Source: JBCCOW01 sp038749105
Lineage (GTDB): Bacteria > Planctomycetota > Phycisphaerae > Phycisphaerales > Phycisphaeraceae
Direction of reading: 5' to 3'
Length of the DNA stretch: 64,000 bases
Assembly (NCBI GenBank): GCA_038749105.1
Contig: JBCDIM010000008.1
Location: 19,278-83,277, forward strand
Part shown: one piece after another, positions 7,344 to 16,417 of the stretch
Position numbering within the stretch: position 1 is the first letter of the stretch
Layout: each line of letters opens with the position of its first letter
The notes under the pieces: model-generated
The model's database searches: none
What the model was told of the DNA's origin: nothing
What the model saw: only the letters and a program-made list of their open reading frames with translations
Position numbers and translations under genes: made by a program

Positions 7344-8450
7344 ATGACCCGTCCCACCGCCACCCTCACCGCCGCCCTCATCTTCCTCCTGTTCACGCCT
7401 CCCCTCTCCGCCGACGCGGTCGTTGACGCCCAGAGCAACATCCGGATCGACAACGTCATCGTCCGCGGCATCGAGAACGGCAACCTCATCTACGTTAGCC
7501 CCGGCGGCCAGCAGTCCCTCCCCCTCGACCGTGTCGCCGCCCTCGAGCTCGAGCAGCACCCCGGCTACGCCACCGCCAAAAAAGCCCTTGCCGACAACAA
7601 CCCCGCCCTGGCCCTCCGCGCCGCCAACCCCGAGCTGCAGAAAGCGCGTGAGCCTTGGGCCCGGCACCTGCTGCTCGCCGTGATCGTCCAGGCGTTCGAC
7701 GCCAACAACCAGCCCCGCCAGGCCGTCAACCGCTACGCCCAGCTGCTGAGCATGAACCCCGACCCCTGGTTTTACCGCCAGGCCCCCACCACCTCCGTCG
7801 CCAACGCCCCGGCCAACCGCCACCCCCAGCTCCTTGCCCGGCTCCGCGCCATCAAGCAGCGGGCCCCTCGGGCTGCCCACGCCGCGATCGACCCGATGAT
7901 CGCATCCGTGTCTCCCCGCGCCCAAGCCCCCACCGACACACCCGCCGACAATAAGCCATCCACACCCACACCCGACGCACCCTCCACCCCGGCAGACAAT
8001 CCCGCCAGCCCCGCCGCTCCCAGCGTCCCCAACTCCGCGGTCGTCCTCCCCAATGGGCTGCCCGAAGACCTCAAGGCCGTACAGGCCCTCCGCGCCGGCG
8101 ACGTCGAGACCGCCCTCGACGTCACCCAGCGCATGGTCAACTCGCCCCGTGACCTGGCCCGCAACCTCTACCTGCTCGGCAGGGCCCAGCTCGCCAAGGC
8201 CGACGCCACCGGCAACCCCGACGACTACAAGACCGCCGGCCTCACCCTGATGCGCGTGGTCGCACACTACAACCGGCTCCGCAACGGTATCGTTGGTGCC
8301 TCCCTCACCGAGGTCGGCTACATCCACCTCAAGCTCGACAAGCCCGAGATTGCTCAGACACTCTTCAAAGCGGCCACGCCCCTGCTGCCGGAAGACGAAG
8401 AACCCGCCTACTTCAACCGGCTCGCCGAGCTCCGCAGCCAGCTGCCCTGA
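7344..8450 (+). CDS. Secreted TPR-like protein
   Basis: A 368-aa periplasmic protein. Residues 1-23 form a signal peptide (hydrophobic ALIFLLFTPPLSA). The mature N-terminus has a short beta-rich domain (VIVRGIENGNLIYVSPGGQQ), then helical tetratricopeptide-like repeats around residues 75-170, a Pro/Ala/Thr-rich linker at about 190-235, and a second set of TPR-like helices (LRAGDVETALDVTQRMV and further units) to the C-terminus. It sits between the VWA gene and ExbB and is probably a scaffold for that envelope complex. Not recognised as a named family. Confidence 0.65.
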   Translation: MTRPTATLTAALIFLLFTPPLSADAVVDAQSNIRIDNVIVRGIENGNLIYVSPGGQQSLPLDRVAALELEQHPGYATAKKALADNNPALALRAANPELQKAREPWARHLLLAVIVQAFDANNQPRQAVNRYAQLLSMNPDPWFYRQAPTTSVANAPANRHPQLLARLRAIKQRAPRAAHAAIDPMIASVSPRAQAPTDTPADNKPSTPTPDAPSTPADNPASPAAPSVPNSAVVLPNGLPEDLKAVQALRAGDVETALDVTQRMVNSPRDLARNLYLLGRAQLAKADATGNPDDYKTAGLTLMRVVAHYNRLRNGIVGASLTEVGYIHLKLDKPEIAQTLFKAATPLLPEDEEPAYFNRLAELRSQLP

Positions 8451-8580
8451 CCCACACGCCGACTGCAACCCCGCAAATCAGCCGTTATTCTTTCGGGGTT
8501 CGGCCCGATCCGCCGGACCCGTCTCATCGAAACCGTCACACTCGCCTAACTCCAAGCTCTCCCACTCAGGACGCCGCTTC

Positions 8581-9369
8581 ATGACCGACGCAACCGCCGC
8601 GCCCCACCGACTCACCCGGCTGCTGACGACAGTCCTCGCCCTGATCGTCACTGCCCCCCTGCATGCTCAAGAAGCCGAAGACGCCGAAAAGACCTTCTTC
8701 CAGGCCTTCTTTGTGCCGGGTGACGACCCGATCGGCCTCGCCATCACCTGGCTGCTCATCGCCATGTCTATGGCAAGCATCGGGTTCGCCCTCCACCTGC
8801 TGATCAAGAACCGCCGATCCGCCGTCCTCCCCGTCGACACCATCGACGAGCTCGAAGCCCTCATCGCCGACAAACAGTACCGCGACGCCATCGACCTCGC
8901 CGACGACGACCCCAGCTACATCGGCCAGCTCACCTCCGGCGCCCTCGCCGAAGCGTCCAACGGCTACGGCGCCATGGAACGCGCCATCGAAGAGGTCGGC
9001 GACGCCGCCACCACCAGGATGCTCCGCCCCATCGAGTACCTCAACGTCCTCGGCAACATCTCCCCCATGATCGGGCTCTTCGGCACGGTCTACGGCATGA
9101 TCCTCGCCTTCCAACAGCTCGTCGCCTCCGGCGGCTCCCCCGACCCCGCCGCCCTCGCCGCCGGCATCTCCACCGCCCTGGTCACCACCTTCTGGGGCCT
9201 GGTCGTCGCCATCCCCGCCCTGACCTGCTACGCCCTGATCCGCAACCGTGTCGATGCCCTGACCACCGAAGGCCTCCTCGCCGCCGAGGACATCATCCGC
9301 CCCTTCAAGCCCGGCAAGAAGGGCTCCACCAAGTCCGCGCCCCCCAAAGCCACCCCCCAACCCGACTAA
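8581..9369 (+). CDS. MotA/TolQ/ExbB proton channel protein
   Basis: A 262-aa inner-membrane protein of the ExbB/TolQ family. A likely signal or first hydrophobic segment (LLTTVLALIVTAPLHA) is followed by a helix at about 50-73 (IGLAITWLLIAMSMASIGFA), a cytoplasmic helical region, and two C-terminal helices: SPMIGLFGTVYGMILAFQQL and ALVTTFWGLVVAIPALTCYA, which hold the conserved Gly and Thr residues that line the proton path. The ATG at 8581 is chosen; the frame runs open further upstream without a good start. Two ExbD genes follow, giving a complete ExbB/ExbD motor. There is no TonB-like gene nearby. Confidence 0.88.
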   Translation: MTDATAAPHRLTRLLTTVLALIVTAPLHAQEAEDAEKTFFQAFFVPGDDPIGLAITWLLIAMSMASIGFALHLLIKNRRSAVLPVDTIDELEALIADKQYRDAIDLADDDPSYIGQLTSGALAEASNGYGAMERAIEEVGDAATTRMLRPIEYLNVLGNISPMIGLFGTVYGMILAFQQLVASGGSPDPAALAAGISTALVTTFWGLVVAIPALTCYALIRNRVDALTTEGLLAAEDIIRPFKPGKKGSTKSAPPKATPQPD

Positions 9370-9381
9370 CCCCACCGCCCC

Positions 9382-9434
9382 TTTAGCCCCGGGCTCTACC
9401 CGGGGGCACGCGGCAAACCGGATACGTCACGCCC
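9382..9434 (+). repeat. 53-nt palindromic repeat, family A, copy 1
   Basis: TTTAGCCCCGGGCTCTACCC opens the copy, a CCCCGGG/CCCGGGG hairpin with a CTCTA loop, then GGGGCACGCGGCAAACCGGA and a GTCACGCCC tail. Copy 3 at 33018 matches it over about 53 nt; copy 2 is at 10586. Confidence 0.75.
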
Positions 9435-9455
9435 TGACCACGACCTCAAACCACG

Positions 9456-9493
9456 ACCCTAGCGCCTAACCCCTAGCAACCAGCGCATACAAC
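9456..9493 (+). repeat. Heptamer tandem repeat, CCCCTAG type
   Basis: Units ACCCTAG, CGCCTAA, CCCCTAG, CAACCAG, CGCATAC run in 7-nt steps up to AAC and the ATG at 9494. The leader of hisG at 45548 has nearly the same units, differing by one inserted heptamer. Confidence 0.65.
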
Positions 9494-9988
9494 ATGTCCC
9501 AAGTCACGCCCAGGGGTGCCGTCGCCCCCAGCCTCAACATCACCCCGCTCATCGACGTGGTCTTCCTGCTCATCGTCTTCTTCATGCTCGTGAGCAACAT
9601 CACCTCCGACGAGGCGGTCCCCATGGTCCTGCCCGACCTGGTCGATTCGGTCACCTCTGAACTCGGTGATGAGCCCCGCATCGTGGTCAACATCGCGCCC
9701 ATACATGTCCCAGGGCGTGAGTTCGGCATGGCCGGCAACCCCCTCGACCACGCCGGCGAAGCCGACTTCGTCAAGGTCGGCTCGCTCCAGAGCTTCCCCA
9801 TGAACCAGCTCGACGCGATGACCGCCCGGCTCGCCGAGATCCGCGCCGAACGCCCCGACGTGCCCATCCTGCTCCGCGCCGACGGGGCCCTCTACTACAG
9901 CTCCGTCACCCCCGTTATCGACGCCATCACCAAGGCACAGATCGCCGACATCAAGCTCGTCGCCTACCTCCCCGAAGACCAACGCTGA
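9494..9988 (+). CDS. ExbD/TolR family protein (first copy)
   Basis: A 164-aa protein with the ExbD/TolR layout: a short cytoplasmic N-terminus, one membrane helix (LIDVVFLLIVFFMLVSNI, about residues 19-37) that carries the conserved proton-path Asp in NITPLIDVVF, and a periplasmic domain. The periplasmic part ends with the usual VPILLRADGALYYSSVTPVI and a final IADIKLVAY strand. It works with the ExbB at 8581 to turn proton flow into movement in the envelope. The start is an ATG preceded by heptamer repeats and not by a ribosome site. Confidence 0.87.
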   Translation: MSQVTPRGAVAPSLNITPLIDVVFLLIVFFMLVSNITSDEAVPMVLPDLVDSVTSELGDEPRIVVNIAPIHVPGREFGMAGNPLDHAGEADFVKVGSLQSFPMNQLDAMTARLAEIRAERPDVPILLRADGALYYSSVTPVIDAITKAQIADIKLVAYLPEDQR

Positions 9989-9991
9989 CCG

Positions 9992-10014
9992 CTTAGCGGG
10001 GGCCTTCAGGCCCC
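9992..10014 (+). repeat. Palindromic spacer element, family B
   Basis: CTTAGCGGGGG, then CCTTCAGGCCCC; 22 of 23 bases match the copy at 27598-27620. It starts 3 nt after the exbD stop codon. Confidence 0.65.
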
Positions 10015-10039
10015 TATACCCCCGACACCCTCCCTACCC

Positions 10040-10573
10040 GTGCCCTCCCGCCCTTCCAGCCCGAACACCGCCCGCCACCCCGCCGCGACGGACGACAACA
10101 CCACCGTCCACCACACCTCCGTGCGCGCCAAGCGCCGCAAGGCCCCGGGCCAGGAAAAGATGGAACTCCAGCTCACGTCGATGATCGACGTGATCTTCCT
10201 GCTGCTGATCTACTTCGTCATCACCGCCACCTTCATGATCGACGAGGGCTTCCTCGACGCGTCCCTGCCCTCGGGCCCCGCGTCCGCCCCCGAAGACGAG
10301 CTGCCCAAAGAACCGGTTGTCATCGAGCTTGCTCCCGCGGGCAACAACGACACCCTCTTCACGATCACCATCGACAACCAGCCCGTCGACTCGTTCACCG
10401 AGCTCTTCACCGCGATGAACAGCCAGTCCGAGCTCCAAGGCGGGTTCTACGCCGTGGATACGCCGCTGATTATCAAGCCCCGTGCCAACGTCCGCTGGCA
10501 GCACGTCGTCAACGCCTTCAACGCCCTGGTCCGTGCGAAGTATGAAGCCATCAGCTTCGCACCGCCCTCCTAG
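10040..10573 (+). CDS. ExbD/TolR family protein (second copy)
   Basis: A 177-aa ExbD/TolR protein with an N-terminal extension of about 40 polar residues. The membrane helix SMIDVIFLLLIYFVITATFM (about residues 47-66) includes the conserved Asp of the proton path. The periplasmic domain ends with IIKPRANVRWQHVVNAFNAL, the usual last helix and strand. The GTG at 10040 is the first start; a downstream start near the KRRKAPGQEKMELQ segment is possible and would remove the extension. Two different ExbD subunits next to one ExbB suggest a mixed ExbD dimer. Confidence 0.83.
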   Translation: MPSRPSSPNTARHPAATDDNTTVHHTSVRAKRRKAPGQEKMELQLTSMIDVIFLLLIYFVITATFMIDEGFLDASLPSGPASAPEDELPKEPVVIELAPAGNNDTLFTITIDNQPVDSFTELFTAMNSQSELQGGFYAVDTPLIIKPRANVRWQHVVNAFNALVRAKYEAISFAPPS

Positions 10574-10585
10574 CCCCCACCCCCA

Positions 10586-10638
10586 CTAGCCCTGGGCTCT
10601 GCCCAGGGACACGCGGCGAACCCGATGCCCGGTTAGCT
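10586..10638 (+). repeat. 53-nt palindromic repeat, family A, copy 2
   Basis: Same layout as the copies at 9382 and 33018, but the stem reads CCCTGGG with CCCAGGG. Both arms changed together, so the hairpin is kept while the bases differ. Confidence 0.7.
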
Positions 10639-10678
10639 GCATAACATTGAAGTCCCGCCACCCCGAAAGACCTCTGCC

Positions 10679-13633
10679 GTGACCCGACCGGCCCGCCGAC
10701 TCTCCGCCGCACTCCTCGCCGCCGCACTCTGCCTCGGCCTCACCCCGCATCACGCCCACGCCCAGCTCGACCGCCTCGACGACGGCGACTTCATCAACAC
10801 CCTCCGCCAGCAGGGCATGTCCGACCTGCTGCTCCACTACGCCGAAACCGCCCAAGACCTCGCCCCCCAGACCCGCACCCTCATCCGTGTCGCCCAGCTG
10901 CGCATCCAGTCCGACGAGCTCATCGACCGTGCCCGCCAGCCCCGGCCCGGCGACGACACGGCCCAGATCCTCGCCGACGCTCAGGCGCTTTTTCTCGAAG
11001 CGACCAACGCCCTGATTCAGCTCGCTGAGGAGCAGCCCGACAACCCCGCCCACGTCGTCTGGCTCACCGACGCCACCGAGATGGTGCTCTACCAGTACCT
11101 CCCCAGCCTCCACAACCTGGCGCTAGCCTTCGACGAGTTCGGCGTCACCAACCCCACGCAGGCCGAAGCCCTCGCCCAGACCCTCCCGCTCGCCTACCGC
11201 GCCGCCAGCCGCGCCGACGCCGCCCTCTTCGACCTCTTCAACCGCCTCGGCTCCGACCCCCAGCTCCAGCAGTCCGTGGAAGCCGCCGGCCTCACCTTCA
11301 AGCTCGAAAACTACCGCGACCTGGTCCTACCCCTGTTCCTGTCGCAGGCCGCCTACCACCTCGCCCGCCAGCCCGACACCAACCCCTATTTCGCCGACCT
11401 GCTCGCCCGCCGGCCCGACGTGGCCGTCCCCGACCGCGCGGACTCCCTGGATGAAGAACGAGAACGCCTGCTCGACCAGGCGTTCGCCATCACCGAGACG
11501 CTCATCGACGAGGCCCCGGACCAGTTCCAGCCCCGGATCCAAACCATCGCCGGCCGCGCCCTGGTCGGGCTCGGCGAACCCGAAGACGCCGCCCCTCTTC
11601 TCGAGTCCGCCGCACAGCAGAACCTCTCCCCGCTCGACGCCCTCATCGCGGGCCTCGCCGCTGCCAACCTCGCCCTGGAGCAGCGAGAGTTCGACAACGC
11701 CGATGACGCCCTCTTCGACCTCGACCAGAACCGGCTGGTCCGCGACTTCCCCGACGTCAAGCTCCTGCTCGCCGACGCCCGGCACCGGGTCATGATCGCC
11801 CGCGCCAACACCCTCACGGGGCCGGCCAAGACCAACGCCGTCGCCAACGCCTACACCATCCCCTACGACGAGCTCTTCGATGCCCTGCCCACCGAGGCGG
11901 TCCGCCGCGCTATGCGGTTCCGCGTCCACCAGCGCTGGGCCATCAATCTCGACCCCGCGCTCGACCCCACCACGCTCCCGGGCCCGGTCCGCGTCGGCAT
12001 CGCACAGGTCGTGTTCGGCAACGCCCAGCTCCAGCAACAAGCCGGCGACGCCAACGCCGCCCGCGACACCTACACCCGCGTGACCCGCATCCTTAACGGC
12101 ATCGCCGACACCGAAGCCCCCGATGAGACCCGCGGCACCGGGCTCTACTTCCTCGGCAACGCCGTCATCGCCAAGTTCCTCCTCGACCGCGAGCTCGACC
12201 AAGCCAACGGCTCCAACAACACTCGAGCCCAAGACTTCTATGAAGGCAGTCTGATGCTCGCCCGCGTCGCCGAAGACTTCCCCAACTCCGAGTTCGCCGA
12301 GGCCAGCATGACCGCGGCCTTCCAGAACCTCTACTCCATCTACGCCCAGCCGAGCGCCCCCGCCGAGTGGCGTCAGGCCTTCCTCGACACCGGCGAGACC
12401 CTCTACAGCGAGTTCGACGACCTGGACATCGCCGAGCAGTACCGGCTCACCTTCGGGTTCGAGGCGTACCAGAAGCGTGGGCAGTACAAGCGGGCCGCCG
12501 AGGTCTACGCCCAAGTCAACCGCGGCAACCCGCAGTACATCGAAGCCCAGCGGTTCCGGGTGCTCGCCCTCACACTCCAGCTGGATCAAGACACCCGCGC
12601 CCTGGCGAACCTGCAAGCCCAGGACAGCCCGTCCGCCGACGCGGTCAAGCAGGCAGAAGACGCCGTTGAAGACGCCACCACCGACGCCGCCGACGCCGCC
12701 GACGAGGTCCGCGATGCCGCCGAGCAGCTGCTGGCCGAGCAGACGCTCGCCCCCCCGATCGCCGACAACGCCCAGCTCGCCCGCGCCCAAGCCCTGATCA
12801 CCCTGGCCCAGATCGCTCAGCAGGACGGCGACACCGAGGGCGTCCTCGAGCTCACCGAGGGGCTCGACGAAGACCTGCCCGACAACCCGACCGCTAACGA
12901 CCTCCGGCGGGTCGCCGCCGAACGCCGCATCCTCGCGTTGGTCGCCGTCAACGACCTCGACGCGGTGCGGGACGAGGCCGCCGCCATGATCGACCGCTTC
13001 CAGGGTGCCGCCGCCCCGGTCATCAACGACGTGCTCGGGACGCTCCAGCAGACCATCGATCGTCAGTCCCTGGCCCTCCAGAAGGCGCGCGCCCAAAACG
13101 TCCAGGCCCGCGTTGCTCAGATCGAACAGGAGATGGCCGGCACGGGCAAAACCGCTGTCACCCTCGGCGAGCTACTCGTCGACTGGGGCCGAACCCACAA
13201 CCAGCCGTCGGCCGGCCTCAACGGGTTCGAGCTCGCCCTCGCCAAGGCCTACCTCGTCGCCCAGCAGGTCGACGCCGCCAACCAGATCACCCAGCGCCTC
13301 ATCCAGCAGCAGCCCAAGGCCCTGCCCATCATCCTGGTCCGGGCCGAGGCCCTCTACCGACTGGCCCTGTCCCGCAACAACGACACGGCCACCCTCCGCG
13401 AGTCCGCCACGCTCTTCGACAAGGTCATCACCTTCTACCGCAACCGGCCCGACGCCGAGACCGCCGAGCCGCACTGGCGCGCCTGGGCCCACCGCTTCCT
13501 GATCATGGAACGCATGGGCCTGACCCGTGACATCGATATCGCCGTGCGTCGCCTCGAGGCCAAGTTCCCCGCCCTTGGCGTCGAGCCCTGGACCACCACC
13601 ATCCGCCGCGTCCAGGCCGACGCGCTACGCTAA
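10679..13633 (+). CDS. Large secreted TPR protein of the ExbB/ExbD cluster
   Basis: A 984-aa protein starting with GTG. Residues 1-30 form a signal peptide (RLSAALLAAALCLGL, cleavage near HAHAQL). Nearly all of the mature protein is helical, with TPR-like units: for example FDNADDALFDLDQNRLVRDF, YQKRGQYKRAAEVYAQVNRG and AKAYLVAQQVDAANQITQRL. An Ala/Asp-rich stretch near residue 660 (AVEDATTDAADAADEV) looks like a coiled coil inserted between repeats. It ends the VWA-TPR-ExbB-ExbD-ExbD run and is likely the periplasmic partner moved by the motor. No named family recognised. Confidence 0.75.
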   Translation: MTRPARRLSAALLAAALCLGLTPHHAHAQLDRLDDGDFINTLRQQGMSDLLLHYAETAQDLAPQTRTLIRVAQLRIQSDELIDRARQPRPGDDTAQILADAQALFLEATNALIQLAEEQPDNPAHVVWLTDATEMVLYQYLPSLHNLALAFDEFGVTNPTQAEALAQTLPLAYRAASRADAALFDLFNRLGSDPQLQQSVEAAGLTFKLENYRDLVLPLFLSQAAYHLARQPDTNPYFADLLARRPDVAVPDRADSLDEERERLLDQAFAITETLIDEAPDQFQPRIQTIAGRALVGLGEPEDAAPLLESAAQQNLSPLDALIAGLAAANLALEQREFDNADDALFDLDQNRLVRDFPDVKLLLADARHRVMIARANTLTGPAKTNAVANAYTIPYDELFDALPTEAVRRAMRFRVHQRWAINLDPALDPTTLPGPVRVGIAQVVFGNAQLQQQAGDANAARDTYTRVTRILNGIADTEAPDETRGTGLYFLGNAVIAKFLLDRELDQANGSNNTRAQDFYEGSLMLARVAEDFPNSEFAEASMTAAFQNLYSIYAQPSAPAEWRQAFLDTGETLYSEFDDLDIAEQYRLTFGFEAYQKRGQYKRAAEVYAQVNRGNPQYIEAQRFRVLALTLQLDQDTRALANLQAQDSPSADAVKQAEDAVEDATTDAADAADEVRDAAEQLLAEQTLAPPIADNAQLARAQALITLAQIAQQDGDTEGVLELTEGLDEDLPDNPTANDLRRVAAERRILALVAVNDLDAVRDEAAAMIDRFQGAAAPVINDVLGTLQQTIDRQSLALQKARAQNVQARVAQIEQEMAGTGKTAVTLGELLVDWGRTHNQPSAGLNGFELALAKAYLVAQQVDAANQITQRLIQQQPKALPIILVRAEALYRLALSRNNDTATLRESATLFDKVITFYRNRPDAETAEPHWRAWAHRFLIMERMGLTRDIDIAVRRLEAKFPALGVEPWTTTIRRVQADALR

Positions 13634-13679
13634 CCCCGAACTCTCGCCTGCTGCCGACCCACCCACACCCCAATCCCCG

Positions 13680-14747
13680 ATGTACCACACCCCCCTCCCC
13701 GGCACGGACCTCAATATCTCCGCCCTCGCCTTCGGCAACTTCACCTTCGGCACCAACTGGTGGGGCGACTTCTCCGACGACGACGCCGTCGCCATCCAGA
13801 ACCACGCCGTCGACCGCGGTGTCACCTTCTTCGACACCGCCCCGGCCTACGGCAACTACCGCGCCGAAAAACTCCTCAAGCCCACCATCGCATACGCCGG
13901 CGCCGACAACCTCGTCATCTCCACCAAGTTCGGCTACGACCTCGAGCGCGACCCCGGCGAGGAAGGCTCCCACCGCGAACGCAAACAAGACTTCTCCGCC
14001 GATGCTGTGAAGCGTGAATGCGAACGCTCCCTCAAGCACATGGGTATCGACTGCATCGATCTCTATCAAGCCCACAACATCCGCCTGCCGCACTACACCG
14101 ACGAGCTCTTCGAAGCCCTCACCGACCTCCACGCCGAAGGCAAGATCAAGGCCTGGGGCGCCGCCCTCGGCCCCGCCATCGGCTGGCGCGACGAAGGCCA
14201 CGACGCCTTCCTCCAGTACCAGGCCGCCACCGTCCAGACCGTCTTCAACCTCTACGAACAGCACCCGGGCCGAGAGCTCTGCGAGATCGCCGACAAGACC
14301 GGCAAGGGCGGCGTCATCGCCCGTGTCCCCACCAACTCCGGCGTGCTCGACGACGAGTTCGACTCCCCCGACCACACCTTCCCGCCCCAAGACCACCGCA
14401 AGTTCCGCGACCGCAACTGGCTCGTCTACGGCCTCCAGAAGAACGACATCGTCCGCCCCATGGCCGAGGCCCTCGGGCTCTCCCTCCGCCAGTTCGCCTT
14501 CAAGTGGCTCATGTCCCAGCCCGGCCTCGTCAGCGTCGAGCCCAACATCCTCAGCACCGCCGACGTCGACGAATTCGCCGACGCCGCCGACGGCCGCCCC
14601 CTCCCCGACGACCTCCTCGTCCAGCTCCACGACCTCTACGAGGCCGACTTCCACATGGGCCCCGACGCCGCGCCCTGCCACCTCAAGTCCACCACCCTCG
14701 ACGAAGGCGCCGAGCCTTCCCGCTACCGCGCACCCGCGTTCGTCTGA
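13680..14747 (+). CDS. Aldo/keto reductase
   Basis: A 355-aa NADP-dependent oxidoreductase with the aldo/keto reductase TIM barrel. The catalytic set is visible: Asp and Tyr in FFDTAPAYGNYRAEKLL (residues about 49-65), Lys in VISTKFGYD, and His in IDLYQAHNIRLP. The NADP-binding end is near the segment SPALGLSLRQFAFKW-like helix and LVSVEPNILSTADVDEF. It is of the size and type of YdhF/galactose-dehydrogenase-like reductases that act on sugar or quinone carbonyls. The ATG at 13680 follows the TPR stop by 46 nt, and the Nudix gene starts 10 nt downstream, so the two are co-transcribed. Confidence 0.87.
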   Translation: MYHTPLPGTDLNISALAFGNFTFGTNWWGDFSDDDAVAIQNHAVDRGVTFFDTAPAYGNYRAEKLLKPTIAYAGADNLVISTKFGYDLERDPGEEGSHRERKQDFSADAVKRECERSLKHMGIDCIDLYQAHNIRLPHYTDELFEALTDLHAEGKIKAWGAALGPAIGWRDEGHDAFLQYQAATVQTVFNLYEQHPGRELCEIADKTGKGGVIARVPTNSGVLDDEFDSPDHTFPPQDHRKFRDRNWLVYGLQKNDIVRPMAEALGLSLRQFAFKWLMSQPGLVSVEPNILSTADVDEFADAADGRPLPDDLLVQLHDLYEADFHMGPDAAPCHLKSTTLDEGAEPSRYRAPAFV

Positions 14748-14757
14748 GGCACGCCGC

Positions 14758-15291
14758 ATGGCCCAAGACCTGCACCCCGACGCCGAGACGCTCATCCAGG
14801 GCGTCCGCCTCACCGTCAAACGCACCACTGTCCTCGACCCCGCCGGCCAGCCGCACACCCGGGAGATCGCCGAGGTCGCGGATGCCGTGGTCATCCTGCC
14901 CCTGTTGGACAACGGCGACGTCGTGCTCATCCAGAACCGCCGCTTCGCCGTCAACCAGACCCTCTGGGAACTCCCCGCCGGCACGATCGAGGCCGGCGAA
15001 GTCCCCGCCGACTGCGCCGGCCGAGAACTCGAGGAAGAGACCGGCTACAAACCCGCCACCATCACCCCCCTGACCAGCTTCTTCCCCACGCCCGGCTTCT
15101 GCACCGAAAAACTCCACGCCTTCCTCGCCACCGGCCTCACCCCCACCCAACAGTCCCTCGACCCCACCGAAGCCATCACACCTCACCCCACCCCCCTTGA
15201 ACAGACGATGAATATGATCCGTAACGGCGAGATTGAGGACGCGAAGTCCATCGCCGCAATCCTGTTCTACACTTCTTTCTACTCTACGTAG
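14758..15291 (+). CDS. Nudix hydrolase (ADP-sugar pyrophosphatase type)
   Basis: A 177-aa cytosolic hydrolase. The complete Nudix box GX5EX7REUXEEXGU is present: GTIEAGE, then seven residues, then RELEEETGY, at about residues 78-100. The surroundings (NRRFAVNQTLWELPAG before it, and TSFFPTPGFCTEKLHAF after it) are typical of ADP-ribose and ADP-sugar pyrophosphatases, which cleave the pyrophosphate to a sugar phosphate and AMP using Mg. The gene starts 10 nt after the aldo/keto reductase and probably shares its message. Confidence 0.88.
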   Translation: MAQDLHPDAETLIQGVRLTVKRTTVLDPAGQPHTREIAEVADAVVILPLLDNGDVVLIQNRRFAVNQTLWELPAGTIEAGEVPADCAGRELEEETGYKPATITPLTSFFPTPGFCTEKLHAFLATGLTPTQQSLDPTEAITPHPTPLEQTMNMIRNGEIEDAKSIAAILFYTSFYST

Positions 15292-15328
15292 GTATTTTTT
15301 CTAAGCACTCACCCAAACCGAGGTAACC

Positions 15329-16378
15329 ATGGGCTGGGAAGATCGAGACTACTACCGCGGAGACGGCGGAGGAGGCGGCCGCCCTCCGATGTTTGGCGGC
15401 GGCGGTTTCGGCCGGTTTCTTCAGGTCTTGTTCTTTGGCTCGTTCCCGATCGGGACCTATCTGGGCATACGGGTTCGGGTGCACATCACCTTTGCTCTAC
15501 TCATTGGATTTCAGCTCCTGTTCGCTGGCGATCCCATTTGGACCTTGCGCTGGTCAAGCCTGTTGTTCATCAGCGTGCTTTTGCACGAGTTTGGTCACTG
15601 CTTGGCGTGCCGGCGTGTTGGAGGTTTTGCGGATGACATCCTGATGTGGCCCCTCGGGGGATTGGCATTCTGCGCACCACCTAAACGACCGTGGCCAGAG
15701 TTCGTGACAGTCGCGGGCGGTCCTCTAGTCAATGTGATCCTGATGGCGGCCTGCTTTGCGGGACTGTTCGCAATGACCGGCAGGCTTGATCAGGTAAGCC
15801 TAAATCCCTTCGATATGTGGGGGGCGGGCTGGTTTCTCGGCGGCTTTGCAGGCGTGCTCCGCGACTTCTATCTCGTTAACTACACCCTCCTGCTCTTCAA
15901 CCTCTTTCTGGTTTTCTATCCCTTCGACGGCGGTCGCTTAGTTCAAGTCGCCCTCTGGGCGAAGTTTGGGTACTACAAGTCCATGAAGTGGGCCACCGCT
16001 ATCGGCATGGCGGGGGCCGGCGGCATCGCGGTCTTCGGCCTCATTAACCGCCAGTTCTTCCTTGTCCTGATCGGCGTCTTCGGCTTCATTACCTGCTACC
16101 GCCAAAGCCAGATGATCGCCGCCGGCCAGATTGACGATGGCCCAACCTACGACCCCGGCTTTTACAATCAACGCGACGAAAAAACCGGCTACCTCACCCG
16201 CAAGAAGCTCGAACGGCAACGCAAAGCCGCCGAGAAGTCCGCCCGCCAGGAGGCCGCAGACCAGGCCGAGGTCAACCGCGTCCTCGACAAGGTCCTCGAG
16301 CAGGGCCTCAACTCGCTGAGCGCCCGCGAAAAACGCATCCTCCAGCAAGACACCGACCGCAAACGCAACGCCGGCTGA
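15329..16378 (+). CDS. M50 family intramembrane metalloprotease (site-2 protease type)
   Basis: A 349-aa polytopic membrane protein. The zinc motif HEFGH lies at residues 86-90 in a helix (LLFISVLLHEFGHCLA). The second S2P motif is FNLFLVFYPFDGGRL, whose Asp is the third zinc ligand. It has 5-6 membrane helices, a Gly-rich N-terminus (GDGGGGGRPPMFGGGGFGRF) and a cytoplasmic charged C-terminus. Such proteases release membrane-bound regulators. GAGGT before the ATG gives a real ribosome site, unusual here. Third positions in roughly the first two thirds are visibly less GC-rich than in neighbours, which may mark acquired DNA. Confidence 0.85.
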   Translation: MGWEDRDYYRGDGGGGGRPPMFGGGGFGRFLQVLFFGSFPIGTYLGIRVRVHITFALLIGFQLLFAGDPIWTLRWSSLLFISVLLHEFGHCLACRRVGGFADDILMWPLGGLAFCAPPKRPWPEFVTVAGGPLVNVILMAACFAGLFAMTGRLDQVSLNPFDMWGAGWFLGGFAGVLRDFYLVNYTLLLFNLFLVFYPFDGGRLVQVALWAKFGYYKSMKWATAIGMAGAGGIAVFGLINRQFFLVLIGVFGFITCYRQSQMIAAGQIDDGPTYDPGFYNQRDEKTGYLTRKKLERQRKAAEKSARQEAADQAEVNRVLDKVLEQGLNSLSAREKRILQQDTDRKRNAG

Positions 16379-16417
16379 TCCCCAGCCCGACGCGGCGATG
16401 GCCTACATTGCTGGGCT

